The notes beneath the pieces are model-generated. The model had not been told where the DNA came from. It was given only the letters and a program-made list of their open reading frames with translations, and did not search any database. From Sediminicola luteus (GTDB lineage: Bacteria > Bacteroidota > Bacteroidia > Flavobacteriales > Flavobacteriaceae), in NCBI RefSeq assembly GCF_002514735.1, contig NZ_NBWU01000001.1, positions 496,001 through 560,000 on the forward strand: a DNA stretch of 64,000 nt. Reading direction: 5' to 3'. A program made the position numbers and the translations under genes. Shown piece by piece: positions 17,602-28,800 of this stretch. Each line of letters starts with the position of its first letter. Position 1 is the stretch's first letter.

Positions 17602-18735
17602 TTAATCCAAATGTACGCTAAAAAGATCGCTGGCGATACCATCGGTCAAGAACCTTCCTTGGTCGGTAACCCGTAATCGGCCATTGACCTCTTCTAAAAG
17701 TCCGGATTGGATTGGTTTTTTGCTGTCTTCCAAAAGTCTTTGTGTAGTCCCTGTCCCAAACTCATCAGTAATCTCTGCCAAAGAAATACCTTGGGCCAAT
17801 CGCAGACCGACCATAATCTTTTCATTAAAGCGATCGATAGGGGTCAGTATTTCGGTTTCACTGGGCAATTGCCCTTGTTCAATGGCCTGACAATACTTTA
17901 TATTGTGGGCCACATTCCAAGATCGGTGTTTGCCGTTGTAGGAATGTGCCGAAGGCCCAATACCCAAATAAGGTTTTCCCGTCCAATAGCCTGTATTGGC
18001 TTTGGAATGATAGCCCGGTTTTCCAAAATTGGAGAACTCGTAATTTTCGAATCCGGCCTGTAACAATACTTTTCGGAGTATACGATAATGCTTTTCCGCC
18101 GCCGCCTCATTGAGGGGTGCCATTTTACCTTTATCTATAAAACGGGCCAGGGCAGTTTGCGGCTCTACCGTAAGGGCATATGCCGAAATATGGGGAACGT
18201 TAAAGGAAAGGGCTTTTTCTATATTGGCCAGCCAACGTTCGGCATCCATTTGGGGCATGCCATAAATAAGATCCAAGGTAATATTATCGAAGAGTTGGGT
18301 AGCATAGCTCAGGCATTGCTCGGCTTCCACAGCATTATGGGCACGGTTCATTAGTTTTAGGTCTTGCCCAAAAAACGATTGTACCCCAATACTTAAACGA
18401 TTGACCCCGATTTGTTTTAGATTTTCCAGTTTTTCCAAACTCAAATCATCGGGATTGGCCTCTACGGTAATCTCTGGGCTGTCACTCAAAGTATAATGCT
18501 CATTGACTACATCCATTAAAGCCCTTAACTCCCAAATCTCTAAGATAGAAGGCGTACCTCCTCCGAAATATAGACTTTGCACGGCCTCACCTTTCAGTTC
18601 AGCGCTACGAAGGCGAAGCTCTACTTGTAGTGCCCCTAACAAGCGGGACTTATGTTTTAGCGAGGTTGAAAAATGGAAATCGCAATAATGACAGGCTTGC
18701 TTACAAAAGGGAATGTGGATATAAATGCCCGCCAT
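17602..18735 (-). CDS. hemW: haem chaperone HemW (radical SAM)
   Basis: This 377-residue radical SAM protein is related to coproporphyrinogen dehydrogenase and is predicted to bind and transfer haem. The Fe-S cluster cysteines are Cys11, Cys15 and Cys18 in FCKQACHYCDFHF, the pattern of the HemW branch. Further family features are LYFGGGTPS, 'EITVEANPDDL' and 'INRLSIGVQSF' (here VNRLSIGVQSF), plus the C-terminal winged-helix HemN_C domain. The start at 18735 was chosen because it gives the standard MAGIYIHIPFC beginning. The downstream cyclase gene is tightly linked. Confidence 0.9.
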   Translation of the reverse strand: MAGIYIHIPFCKQACHYCDFHFSTSLKHKSRLLGALQVELRLRSAELKGEAVQSLYFGGGTPSILEIWELRALMDVVNEHYTLSDSPEITVEANPDDLSLEKLENLKQIGVNRLSIGVQSFFGQDLKLMNRAHNAVEAEQCLSYATQLFDNITLDLIYGMPQMDAERWLANIEKALSFNVPHISAYALTVEPQTALARFIDKGKMAPLNEAAAEKHYRILRKVLLQAGFENYEFSNFGKPGYHSKANTGYWTGKPYLGIGPSAHSYNGKHRSWNVAHNIKYCQAIEQGQLPSETEILTPIDRFNEKIMVGLRLAQGISLAEITDEFGTGTTQRLLEDSKKPIQSGLLEEVNGRLRVTDQGRFLTDGIASDLFSVHLD

Positions 18736-18753
18736 TTTATCTGTTTTTCCCTG

Positions 18754-18761
18754 CAAAATTA
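18754..18761 (-). promoter_or_regulatory. -7 promoter element for hemW (TAATTTTG)
   Basis: CAAAATTA on the + strand reads TAATTTTG on the - strand, an exact TAnnTTTG. It is 18 bases upstream of the chosen hemW start. The -33 region is not convincing. Confidence 0.4.
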
Positions 18762-18781
18762 AGGGAACCGGATACAAATAA

Positions 18782-18813
18782 AAAACCGGCGACCCCTCAC
18801 GATCACCGGTTTT
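18782..18813 (-). terminator. intrinsic terminator after the 18903-19475 gene
   Basis: The stem AAAACCGG / CCGGTTTT has two further pairs after a mismatch and ends in a T-run on the - strand. A second hairpin, GCTATCCCT (18847-18855) with AGGGATAGC (18877-18885), sits between the gene end and this terminator. Confidence 0.75.
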
Positions 18814-18902
18814 GCTAAGATAATTGAAACTAACTTACTAACGTAAGCTATCCCTCTACCTTGTTGTGTAAGCAAAAGGGATAGCCAATAGCAAGGACAT
18901 TT

Positions 18903-19475
18903 TTAATGGTTGGTTAGATAGGCCAAAGCTTCGGAATCGAATCGAAGACGTTTCTGTTTTTGCTTACCATCTTTTTCCATTCCGATCTTAAAACGAATCA
19001 TATTTCCTTTTCCTTGAATATAATCTATCTCACATTGGCTAGAGGTAAAAGCCCAGCCAGGGTATTCGGTAGCCAATTGTTTACGAAGCGATTTCGGTAT
19101 GTTGACTCCCTTATACCTTTCCGCACTTTTAACAACATTTCCTTGGTTATCGTAAGTAGCCATAACTTTATGCCCCCCTTCTTCCAGAAGAACGGAATAG
19201 GTTAGATGTGGCACTTGTACGCCTTCTTTTGGCTTTTCTGAATCTTCCCAAACCTCATGGGTCCGGATATCAAAATCCGCTACAGTTCTTCTAAATTTAC
19301 GAATACTAAGAGGTAACATACTGCCTCTAACAGCCGTCAAATAGGATTGGTTTTTTACCACGACTTCGGTGGTAGACGGTTTTACATTTTCAACAGATGT
19401 ATAGGCAAAAGTTTCTTGGGCTTGGCAAAAATGGCAATAGCCTAAGGCAATAACCAGGCCGAGGAACATTTTCAT
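18903..19475 (-). CDS. exported protein, PepSY-like domain (tentative)
   Basis: This 190-residue protein has a signal peptide (MKMFLGLVIALGYCHFCQA, cleavage near AQ). The mature part contains 'HLTYSVLLEEGGHKVMATYD' followed by 'VNIPKSLRKQLATEYPGWAF', which resembles the PepSY-like (BLIP-type) repeats of Bacteroidota periplasmic proteins. The match is from memory of the pattern only. No catalytic residues are visible. The gene is monocistronic: 301 bases without a gene lie upstream, and two hairpins, the second a terminator, lie downstream. Confidence 0.6.
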   Translation of the reverse strand: MKMFLGLVIALGYCHFCQAQETFAYTSVENVKPSTTEVVVKNQSYLTAVRGSMLPLSIRKFRRTVADFDIRTHEVWEDSEKPKEGVQVPHLTYSVLLEEGGHKVMATYDNQGNVVKSAERYKGVNIPKSLRKQLATEYPGWAFTSSQCEIDYIQGKGNMIRFKIGMEKDGKQKQKRLRFDSEALAYLTNH

Positions 19476-19776
19476 TTTACACGGGTTTATAGGTTCTAGT
19501 TTTGCATTCCGTTTTCACGGACAAAGGCCGGCATAGGTTCTTGTCAACAACACCCAAATGTACTGAGCCTAAGCAGAGAAGTCACATTTTTGCGATAGAC
19601 AAATAATAGACAACGGCCATATTGAAGTCAATAAAACCAGTAATAAGCCCAGATTCCCGTTCAAGTAAATCTTCACATACTAACCTAAAAAATAGTGTAT
19701 ATGATAGCTATTTAACCCCTAAGTAAATAATAATCTTTGACTAAGCGACCGCTCACCTCGATTGAAATCGAATGAC
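19476..19776. other. gene-free gap of about 300 bases
   Basis: I see no open frame with coding character, no RNA gene and no strong repeat between the 18903-19475 gene and ruvC. It should hold the promoter of the former and the 3' end of the ruvC transcript, but no exact TAnnTTTG box on the - strand was found. Confidence 0.5.
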
Positions 19777-20325
19777 CTAACCTATTCTATCGCCATTCTG
19801 CTTTACAAAAGCGGCCCAACCCGAATAATTTTTGCCTACCTCTACCCTACCTTGGTTGTAGAAATGGCAAACGGCCGCAGCCAAACCGTCGGTGGCATCG
19901 AGGTTTTTGGGCAAGGTTTTCAGTTGCAATAGATTCTGAAGCATTTTGGCTACTTGTTCCTTACTGGCATTACCATTACCGGTAATGGCCATTTTGATCT
20001 TTTTGGGCATATATTCGGTTATAGGCACCTGTTTAGAGAGTCCGGCTGCCATAGCAACCCCCTGTGCCCTTCCCAATTTAAGCATAGACTGCACGTTTTT
20101 TCCAAAAAATGGGGCCTCAATGGCAATCTCATCCGGATGATAGGTATCAATCAGCTCTATGGTGCGCTCAAAAATGAGCTTAAGCTTGGTATAGGGGTCT
20201 TTGTATTTCTGAAGTAGCAACTCGTTCATTTGCAAAAACTCCAAGTTTTGGCCGGATACCTTTATAATCCCAAAACCCATTATGGTGGTTCCCGGATCAA
20301 TTCCCATTATAATCTTTTCATTCAT
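19777..20325 (-). CDS. ruvC: crossover junction endodeoxyribonuclease RuvC
   Basis: This 182-residue nuclease resolves Holliday junctions during recombination with RuvAB. The N-terminal MGIDPGTTIMGFG contains the first catalytic Asp (Asp10). The second acidic residue is in 'IAIEAPFFG', and the C-terminal catalytic group is in 'NLDATDGLAAAVCHFY'. The start at 20325 gives the usual N-terminus; an ATG three codons earlier is possible. It overlaps the end of the upstream lipoprotein gene by 8 bases, implying coupled translation. Confidence 0.9.
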   Translation of the reverse strand: MNEKIIMGIDPGTTIMGFGIIKVSGQNLEFLQMNELLLQKYKDPYTKLKLIFERTIELIDTYHPDEIAIEAPFFGKNVQSMLKLGRAQGVAMAAGLSKQVPITEYMPKKIKMAITGNGNASKEQVAKMLQNLLQLKTLPKNLDATDGLAAAVCHFYNQGRVEVGKNYSGWAAFVKQNGDRIG

Positions 20326-20827
20326 TGCTGCCATGCTGCCTCGTATTCACCACCAAAGGTAAGCTGAACTTGGCACTTACCGGTATTCCTTTTTTAATAG
20401 CGGGTTGAATTCTGGGTAATACCTTAAGACTCTGTTCTACAATTCCGTCGAATTCAGGCACCTCATCGGTAATACGTGCATTGGTTTCCAACTTTAGTAA
20501 GGAGACCGTTCCTACGGAATCTACTTTAAATATTACGGTAAGGGTATCATGTACGTTTTCGGTTACCAAAAACTCATAATGGGAGAAGGATTCTGAAAGA
20601 TGTGCCAATAAAGTTTGCTCAAAACAGACTTTTTGTTCGGTTTTTGGGGCCAATTCATCACAGGCTTCAAAAAGTGGATATTGATCTACCGAATCTAGAT
20701 TTAAACGCAACAATTCGGCCACTACTTGTTCATGGACCCGTTTTTCCTTTGATACAAAATAATGGCATCCCGTGGCCCACATAAGCCCGGCCAAGCAAAT
20801 ACCTTTATACACTGCCCTAAGGTTCAT
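20318..20827 (-). CDS. small lipoprotein of unknown function
   Basis: This 169-residue protein has an N-terminal signal with a lipobox-like MWATGC (Cys21), so it is probably an envelope lipoprotein. The rest contains two cysteines (EACDELA, KVCFEQT) and ends with 'GIPVSAKFSLPLVVNT', reminiscent of the C-terminal strand of TonB-like domains ('xIPVxFxLPxVF'). A TonB-C-like fold is a guess. The overlap with ruvC suggests that the two are translated together, although no functional link is apparent. Confidence 0.6.
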   Translation of the reverse strand: MNLRAVYKGICLAGLMWATGCHYFVSKEKRVHEQVVAELLRLNLDSVDQYPLFEACDELAPKTEQKVCFEQTLLAHLSESFSHYEFLVTENVHDTLTVIFKVDSVGTVSLLKLETNARITDEVPEFDGIVEQSLKVLPRIQPAIKKGIPVSAKFSLPLVVNTRQHGSNE

Positions 20828-20867
20828 AAGGGAAATGTACGCTTTTTTAGGCAGATGGCTGTCTTAG

Positions 20868-21785
20868 TCACTCATCTAGCTGGGCCTCCCAACCTATATC
20901 AATGTACTCCCAGTCAATTTCTTCCCCCGAGATATGAACGACCATAAAGCCTTCCTCGTCATAATGTATCCCATTATTCTTTCGGGATCCTCTACGCCAA
21001 CTAGGCCGGCCTGCCAAAGACCCACCGGTCAAGAAACGGGTTTTGCCGTGTAGTTCAATGTCTTCGATCCAATGCAAATGCCCTTGAAGTACCAATCGCA
21101 AATTATGTTTCTCGAACAAACGCAAGACGGCCTGTCCATTTTCAATCCATAAATTATTAGGGGTAGTGGGCACCCCGCGCCCATAGCGCTGCGGGTGGGT
21201 CGTTAAAAAGGGAATATGGGTTACCAAAACCAAAGACATATCATGTGGAGTTTTTAGAGCCAATTGGGCCAGCCATTCAAATTGCTTATCATCTACCTTG
21301 CCTATATACTTACCATTACCTTTCATTATCGAGTTTACGGAAATAAAACGCCAGCCTTTATGGTCAAAACTATGGTAGGTTGGCCCCATATAACGTTCGT
21401 ACAGACCGTAATAATAATCGGGATGATCTTCGGACACATCGCTTTCGGGATAAATGCCATACAATTCATGGTTGCCAATGGTGTTCTTTACGGGTACCTG
21501 GATCTGTTCTGACATTTTTAGGTAATCTTGAAAGAGTTGATTGGAACGCACCGAATCGCCCCGTAATACATCATAAACCAAGTCACCCCCGGTAACCACC
21601 ATATCTATTTCTAGGGCGTTTATACTATCAATGGCCTTTTTAAACGCTTTTTGGGCACCACGTTCGGGTTGTAGATGGATATCGGTCAAAAATGCAAATG
21701 AGAAACCTGTGGTACGCTGCGCAGTTCCTAGATAAAGAATACCCATGAAAGCAAGGCAGCACCATTTTAGTCGTATAGTTTTCAT
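20868..21785 (-). CDS. exported calcineurin-like metallophosphoesterase
   Basis: This 305-residue protein has an N-terminal hydrophobic signal (start at 21785; the longer frame adds 15 implausible residues) and a calcineurin-like phosphoesterase domain. All metal-binding blocks are visible in order: FLTDIHLQ (D-x-H), VVTGGDLV (GD), NTIGNHELYG (GNHE), LVTHIPFL (H) and LQGHLHW (GHxH). It probably acts in the periplasm on a phosphomonoester or diester; the substrate cannot be told. A 40-base gap separates it from the downstream lipoprotein gene. The near -7 box GAAAGATA (+ strand, about 21807) differs from consensus at one base. Confidence 0.85.
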   Translation of the reverse strand: MKTIRLKWCCLAFMGILYLGTAQRTTGFSFAFLTDIHLQPERGAQKAFKKAIDSINALEIDMVVTGGDLVYDVLRGDSVRSNQLFQDYLKMSEQIQVPVKNTIGNHELYGIYPESDVSEDHPDYYYGLYERYMGPTYHSFDHKGWRFISVNSIMKGNGKYIGKVDDKQFEWLAQLALKTPHDMSLVLVTHIPFLTTHPQRYGRGVPTTPNNLWIENGQAVLRLFEKHNLRLVLQGHLHWIEDIELHGKTRFLTGGSLAGRPSWRRGSRKNNGIHYDEEGFMVVHISGEEIDWEYIDIGWEAQLDE

Positions 21786-22020
21786 TAGAAAAAAGTTTGG
21801 TGGTCGGAAAGATAGATTACAAAAATCCAATGGATATTACCAAAAGATTAAAACCATGGGGACATATGGAATTCTTCATAAATCCATAGGCTACGATTAG
21901 CTTTTATGAGCTATTATATTTTTCGATAAAAAGAAAAGACTGCTTGGTCGGCTTCCTTATAATTACACATCAAATTATATGGTTTTTATACACAATAGTT
22001 AGTGTTAGGCAACATACTTT

Positions 22021-22235
22021 TGAGGGGAAACCCCCTATGATGTTAATTCGTCTTCGTAACATCCGGACTGGGTAAGACGCACAACCAAACCTTTTCGTGG
22101 ATTTTTAGATCAAGCTTTTTTTGTAGTACCGTTCCCAAGGGGTTTCGACGCCAACCAACCCGTCGAAACCTCAGCAGGAATGGGCTTTTAGCGAACCGGC
22201 GGCCTCCCGCCCGGCAGGAAGAATTATATACCAAA
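22021..22235. other. structured gene-free region upstream of the adhesin unit
   Basis: The 490-base gap from 21786 to 22277 has no credible gene. Its second half is dense in inverted repeats: GAGGGG/CCCCCT around 22022-22036; GATGTTA (22039-22045) with TAACATC (22057-22063); CGTCTT (22049-22054) with AAGACG (22074-22079), which cannot form together with the previous stem; and a perfect 10-bp stem GGTTTCGACG (22141-22150) / CGTCGAAACC (22161-22170) with a 10-base loop. An imperfect GC-rich stem (CCGGCGG/CCGCCCGG) follows near 22195. There is no U-run, so these are not simple terminators. It could be a structured RNA or leader, or the relic of a mobile element. Confidence 0.4.
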
Positions 22236-22277
22236 CCAAGTAATCAAATTATTGTTTCTTTTAAAAAACAGTTCCCT

Positions 22278-22826
22278 ATGCTATCTCCCTATTTGAAAAA
22301 AGGGAAAATTTTATTTTTTCTTTTTTCGTTTTTATCCTTTAGCGTTATTCACGCCCAATCATCGGATTTGATTCTTATTGAACAATCCTTAGAAAACAAA
22401 GATCAAATTCTAAGCAAATTGCCAGAAGATGCAAAAATACTTTTGGTGGCTTCTGACCAAAATGGTTGGACTCTTTTGAGAGAGTATCTTTATCAAAACC
22501 CGAATACAGAACAAATCCATCTGTTTGCCAAAATACAAGGGCAAGAATTGATTTTAGGTCAAAACCGGTACAACAAGACAAGTTTAGAGGCCGAACCTGA
22601 AATGGCTATGTTAGAAGGTGCCTACCAAACTGCGCCATTTAAATTACTGATATACCACTGTTCAGCCAACCTAACCCACCCTCTCCAGGCTTTAATTAGT
22701 CCTTTAAGTAATATCGGTGCCTTCGATGTAGGGCTTTCTACCCAGTGCAACGATATGGTATCAGACAACTTTATCTTTGGCCCTACTTCTAGATCAAAAT
22801 CTACGGTCAATTCCATTTTAAACTAA
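22278..22826 (+). CDS. small exported DUF4347-like protein
   Basis: This 182-residue protein has a signal peptide of about 27 residues (cleavage near IHAQ). The mature part starts 'SDLILIEQSLENKDQILSKL' and continues with 'AKILLVASDQNGWTLLREYL' and 'QIHLFAKIQGQELILGQ'. This matches the layout of DUF4347, a domain normally found at the N-terminus of giant cadherin or calcium-repeat adhesins. The usual 'HIVSHG' segment is changed to 'HLFAKIQ', so a catalytic or binding feature may be lost. Here the domain is a separate gene, 5 bases before a giant adhesin. The gene is clearly AT-rich (30 of the 100 bases at 22281-22380 are G or C). Confidence 0.62.
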   Translation: MLSPYLKKGKILFFLFSFLSFSVIHAQSSDLILIEQSLENKDQILSKLPEDAKILLVASDQNGWTLLREYLYQNPNTEQIHLFAKIQGQELILGQNRYNKTSLEAEPEMAMLEGAYQTAPFKLLIYHCSANLTHPLQALISPLSNIGAFDVGLSTQCNDMVSDNFIFGPTSRSKSTVNSILN

Positions 22827-22831
22827 TCACC

Positions 22832-25800
22832 ATGAATAGAAAAATCAGCTTATTAGGAATTCTAATATTTCTGTTTTCATATGCAACCGTATTAGGCCAG
22901 GTAAACATGACGGTTACCCAAGGCCCTAATATTGATGTTATGGTTACCGTAGGAACAGCCAACGTTAGCCTTCTCACTTTTGAAGACGACCTTGAAACCG
23001 CATTAAATAACCAAGGTATTCCTTTAGGGAAGCTAAGGGTAGAAGCCTTTGAAAGAACCACCATCTCTTCTGATCAAGCAGATGCCAGCGATATATTCAA
23101 CAGTTGGAACAAAATGGATTTTGATGGTACCGAACCTCCGAATCGCGCTCGAAATAGTGGAAATTATACCGGGGATTTCTTTTCCTTTGATTCCAACACC
23201 AACCAAGTATCAGCAGATTATGTTAGTCGGAGGGGAAGTGTTTATGGCGTAGCCATGTACGACCCAACCGGAAACATCTCCAATGGTATTATTTCATCGA
23301 CTTTCGGACTTAACGGGGCTCCAGGACAACATGCCGAGGTGGGGTTTATTTTCCGTAAAAAAGACAATGATAATTTCTATGCGTATATCATAGACAACCA
23401 TACGTACTGTGGAAACCTTCAAAACTATGCCAATGGCGATGGCTACCCAGCCGAAGCCATTATTAAGGTCGAGAATGGGGTAAAAACCATCATGGCCGTT
23501 AACACCAATAGTACTAGAAGCGGCACGGCCCCTTACGGTTGGGATGGCAACCGTGGCGATATGTTCGCAGCCTATTACGACGGTCAGGTTATCGACTTTA
23601 AAATTGAAATGAACGATGACACCATAAAAATTTCCAGAAAAGGTGGTGGTGGCGATGCCGGAACCGATTGGATTGAAGTGTTCAATATTACCGATACCAC
23701 CCATGATTCTGGAAGTTATGGTTTTTATGTTCATGAGCAATCTGGTGCCTATTTCCAAAATATTGCTATTGAAAAAAGAAAGCTAAGAGCTTTTAAAAAC
23801 GTACTTCAAGAACCGCAATGGCGTAATAGTGCCATGCGATTTAACGTAAATCTAGATGATCTTGAAGTAGCAGATTTTAACAATGACACGGATCTTTCGG
23901 AAATTTTGACCCGTACGATCAACGAAGACATTCACTACATTGGCTGGGGTACCAATACCAATCAGGCCCAGTTCGAACGTTTTGTATCTCAGAACAACAA
24001 TAAGGGAACCTTTGTAAATCGAAGCCAAGACAATTATTCGTCATGGATCAATGCCTTGGCCCAGTACATAGCCAGCCAGTATCAAACCGGTACCGTAACC
24101 GCCGGAGACTATTTTATCGCAGGCACCTCGGTTGAGATCAATGTTACCCCGCCAGAAATGAAAACCAATACGGCAAACGCAAGTTATCCGAATGGGCGCT
24201 GGAAAATCGATCACAATGAAAGCTTCTTCCCCAACGATGCCGGCAAAGTATCTTGGCACGACCAATACTTGGAAGATGTTCCCACTTTGTACGAAAAACC
24301 GGGGGAATACACCTTTAGTTTTCAAGACCAGCCAACCACACCGACCAAGCTGTTCTTTCACAGAAGACCTATGGCGCGCTTTACGTTTAATGCCGGTACA
24401 GGAGCCATAACCAATGAGTCCTTCGATTTAGACGGAGGAGCAAACAATGGTATTGCCCAATCGGTTTGGAAATGGAAACAAGTCGATGCCAATTCAGAAA
24501 ACAATTGGAATACGGGGGCTTTTAACTACGCCAGTGCACCAAATGGAGAGTATTTGGTTATGTTGGAAGTACAGGATCATCAAGGTGTTTGGAGTGCCCC
24601 CTATTCTATTTTTGTCGAAAAAACGGGCGCTGCACCAACCGGTTCAGATCTTCCCGTGGCTCAATTTACCATGCAACCCGATGAAATGAAAACCTATACG
24701 GGCGACAGTATGACCGCTTCCATAATAGACAACTCATACGATCCCTATGGTAGAACCATTGACCAAACCGAATGGACCGTTACCAAACAAACCGTAGACA
24801 ATAATGGCGATTTAATCGAAACCCAAATTTATACCGGGGCCACAGCCATGACCGATTTCTCTGGTCAAAATACGGAAAGTGCCGATTACTTGGTCCAGTT
24901 ACGGGTTCGGACAAATACCGGTATCTGGTCGGATCCTTATACTAGAACCTTAACGATCAACCACGATCCTACGCCCCCAACCATTACCGCTTTGCCGGCC
25001 GATGGCAGCGTAACTACCAACGATGACATTCAAATAACGGTTAAAGACAACTTTGGAGGAAGTGGATTCGACGTGCATCGCTATCATTTGAGTGCTAATA
25101 GTTCACCAGCCGCCAACGATTCGGGCGAATGGAGCTCTTGGAACAATACCAGCAACCCAACATACGCTTTCAGATCCGGGGGTAACGGACAATATATCCA
25201 TATACAAGGAAGGGATATAGCAGGAAATGTAAAAACATCTTCTTTCGGCCCTTTTAACGTAACCCTGATTTTAGGTGCCGAAGACGACCTTGTCTTAACT
25301 AATGAAGACACGGTTACGGCACCAGTCAACGTACTTTTCAACGATGCCTATGATACCAGTGGTACACCCACAGTGAGTATTGTAAGCCAAGGCTCCAAAG
25401 GTAACGCTATTGTAAATGGAAGTAACGAGGTTGTTTATACCCCCAATGCCAACGAAAACGGCACAGATACCATTACATATAGAATAGAACAAGCAGGCAG
25501 TAGTGCCCAGGCCCAGATAACCGTTTCCATCGAAGCCGTAGATGATCCACCGGTAAGTAACGACGATACTTTTAGTGTAGACGAAGGTGCTAGCTTGAAC
25601 GAAAATGTGGCTACCAACGATGTAGAACCCGATGGAGACACCTTAGTTTATCATTTGGTAAGCAACCCATCTAATGCAGCTAATTTCACCTTTAACAACG
25701 ATGGTACCTTTAGTTATGAACACGATGACTCGGAAACCCTTTCCGATAGTTTTACCTATAACTTTGAAGATGCCAACAGCTTTTCTTCAAACGCAACGGT

Positions 25801-28800
25801 AAGCCTTACCATAAACCCATTAAACGATCTGCCAACAGGGGCCGATGCCTCTTTTGATGCGATTGAGAACATCACCTTTACCGTAGGTAGTTCTCCGTTC
25901 AACTTTACCGATGTAGATCCTGGCGATACATTAAAAGGTATACGCATCGTAAGTATCCCCGATAGCGGAAACCTAACCGATACCAATACCTTGGGCAATG
26001 GTGCCGTTGTAACCAATCTAGCCAACCTTAGATACGTGCCTGCCACCGATGCCTTTGGAGCGGCCCTAACCAGCTTTACCTTTAAGGTTATCGACCAAGT
26101 CGACGGCGAAAGCACCGCTACCTATACCATGACCATTAATATATTGGAAGATACTGATGGTGATGGCGATCCAGACACTACCGATACCGATGACGATGAT
26201 GACGGTACCCCCGATGTAGACGATGCCTTCCCGAAGGATGACCAAGAGGATACCGATACCGATGGCGATGGTACAGGCGATAATGCCGATACCGATGACG
26301 ATGATGACGGTACTCCAGATGTAGACGATGCTTTCCCGAAGGATGACCAAGAAGATACCGATACCGATGGTGATGGTACAGGCGACAATGCCGATACCGA
26401 TGACGATGATGACGGTACCCCAGATGTAGACGATGCCTTCCCGAAGGATGACCAAGAGGATACCGATACCGATGGCGATGGAACCGGTGACAATGCCGAT
26501 ACCGATGATGATAACGATGGTACCCCCGATGTAGACGATGCTTTCCCGAAGGATGACCAAGAGGATACCGATACCGATGGTGATGGTACCGGAGACAATG
26601 CCGATACCGATGACGATGATGACGGTACTCCAGATGTAGACGATGCCTTCCCGAAGGATGACCAAGAGGATACCGATACCGATGGCGATGGTACAGGCGA
26701 CAATGCCGATACCGATGACGATAACGACGGAACTCCAGATGTAGACGATGCCTTCCCGAAGGATGACCAAGAGGATACCGATACCGATGGCGATGGCACC
26801 GGCGACAATGCCGATACCGATGACGATAACGACGGAACTCCAGATGTAGACGATGCCTTCCCGAAGGATGACCAAGAAGATACCGATACCGATGGCGATG
26901 GTACAGGCGACAATGCCGATACCGATGACGATGATGACGGTACCCCGGATAGCGAGGATGCCTTCCCGAAGGACGACCAAGAAGATACCGATACCGATGG
27001 CGATGGTACAGGCGACAATGCCGATACCGATGACGATAATGACGGTACGCCGGATAGCGAAGATGCCTTCCCGAAGGATGACCAAGAGGATACCGATACC
27101 GATGGCGATGGTACAGGCGATAATGCCGATACAGATGACGATGATGACGGCACTCCCGATGAGGACGATGCCTTCCCGAAGGATGATCAAGAAGATACCG
27201 ATACCGATGGTGATGGTACAGGCGACAATGCCGATACAGATGACGATAATGACGGTACTCCCGATATAGATGATGCCTTCCCTAAGGATGACCAAGAGGA
27301 TACCGATACCGATGGCGATGGTACAGGCGATAATGCCGATACAGATGACGATGATGACGGCACTCCCGATGAGGACGATGCCTTCCCGAAGGACGACCAA
27401 GAAGATACCGACACCGATGGTGATGGTACCGGCGACAATGCCGATACCGATGATGATAACGACGGTACTCCCGATGTAGATGATGCCTTCCCTAAGGATG
27501 ACCAAGAAGATACCGATACCGATGGCGATGGAACCGGTGATAATGCCGATACCGATGACGATAATGACGGTACTCCCGATGTAGATGATGCCTTCCCGAA
27601 GGATGACCAAGAAGATACCGATACCGATGGTGATGGAACTGGCGATAATGCCGATTCCGACGACGATAACGATGGTACATCGGATAGCGAGGATGCCTTC
27701 CCGAAGGATGATCAGGAGGATACCGATACCGATGGCGATGGAACCGGCGACAATGCCGATACCGACGACGATAACGATGGTACATCGGATAGCGAGGATG
27801 CCTTCCCGAAGGATGATCAAGAAGATACCGATACCGATGGCGATGGTACTGGCGACAATGCCGATACCGACGACGATAACGATGGCACATCGGATAGCGA
27901 GGATGCCTTCCCGAAGGATGATCAGGAGGATACTGATACCGATGGCGATGGCACCGGTGACAATGCCGATAACGATGATGATAACGACGGTACCCCGGAT
28001 AGCGAAGATGCCTTCCCGAAGGATGACCAAGAAGATACCGATACCGATGGCGATGGAACCGGTGACAATGCCGATACCGATGATGATAACGATGGTACGC
28101 CGGACAGCGACGATGCCTTCCCTCTGGATGCCTCTGAAGATGCCGACGCTGACAATGACGGAACCGGTGATAATGCCGATACGGACGACGATAACGATGG
28201 TACTACCGATACCGACACCGATGGGGATAATGTAGGGGATAACGTAGATACCGACGATGACAACGATGGGGTTCCGGATGCTGAGGATGCCTTCCCATTG
28301 GATCCCAACGAACATCTCGACACCGATGGTGATGGAACCGGTGATAATGCCGATGCCGACGACGATAACGATGGCTATTCCGATGAAATCGAAATTACCC
28401 ATGGTACCGATTCCAAAGATCCCGACAGTAACCCCTTGGATACCGACAAGGACGGACAACCCGATAGCGTAGACAACGACGATGATAACGATGGTGTGGC
28501 AGATAGTTTGGACGATTTCCCCTTACAAAAGGAACCCAGCCTAAAACCGGCCGAGGCCTTTACGCCCAACGGCGATGGGGTAAACGACTTCTGGGTAATC
28601 CCTGGGCTAGACAACTATCCCAATGCCAAAGTTTCGGTCTATAACCGATGGGGACATCAAGTGTTCTCCAAGATCAACTATCGTGGCGACTGGAACGGCA
28701 CCTTTGAAGGCAAATCCGATAAACTGCCCGCTGGGTCCTACCTCTATGTCATTGAACTCGGACAAGGTAAGGCCCCACAACAGGGATGGCTATTCATTAA

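Noticed and set aside
22043-22234. Small - strand open frame of 63 codons in the structured gap
   Set aside because: It runs through the palindromes, is rich in Arg/Trp as expected from GC-rich antisense, and has no recognisable domain.
26225-28114. CRISPR array
   Set aside because: Units are 105 bp, contiguous and coding, with no spacers and no cas genes nearby.
26066-28459. Long open frame (797 codons) antisense to the adhesin repeats
   Set aside because: The repeat length (105) is divisible by three, so a frame open in one unit stays open in all. The product is a low-complexity Ile/Gly/Val repeat with no start context. A second antisense frame (26122-27153) and several + frames are open for the same reason.
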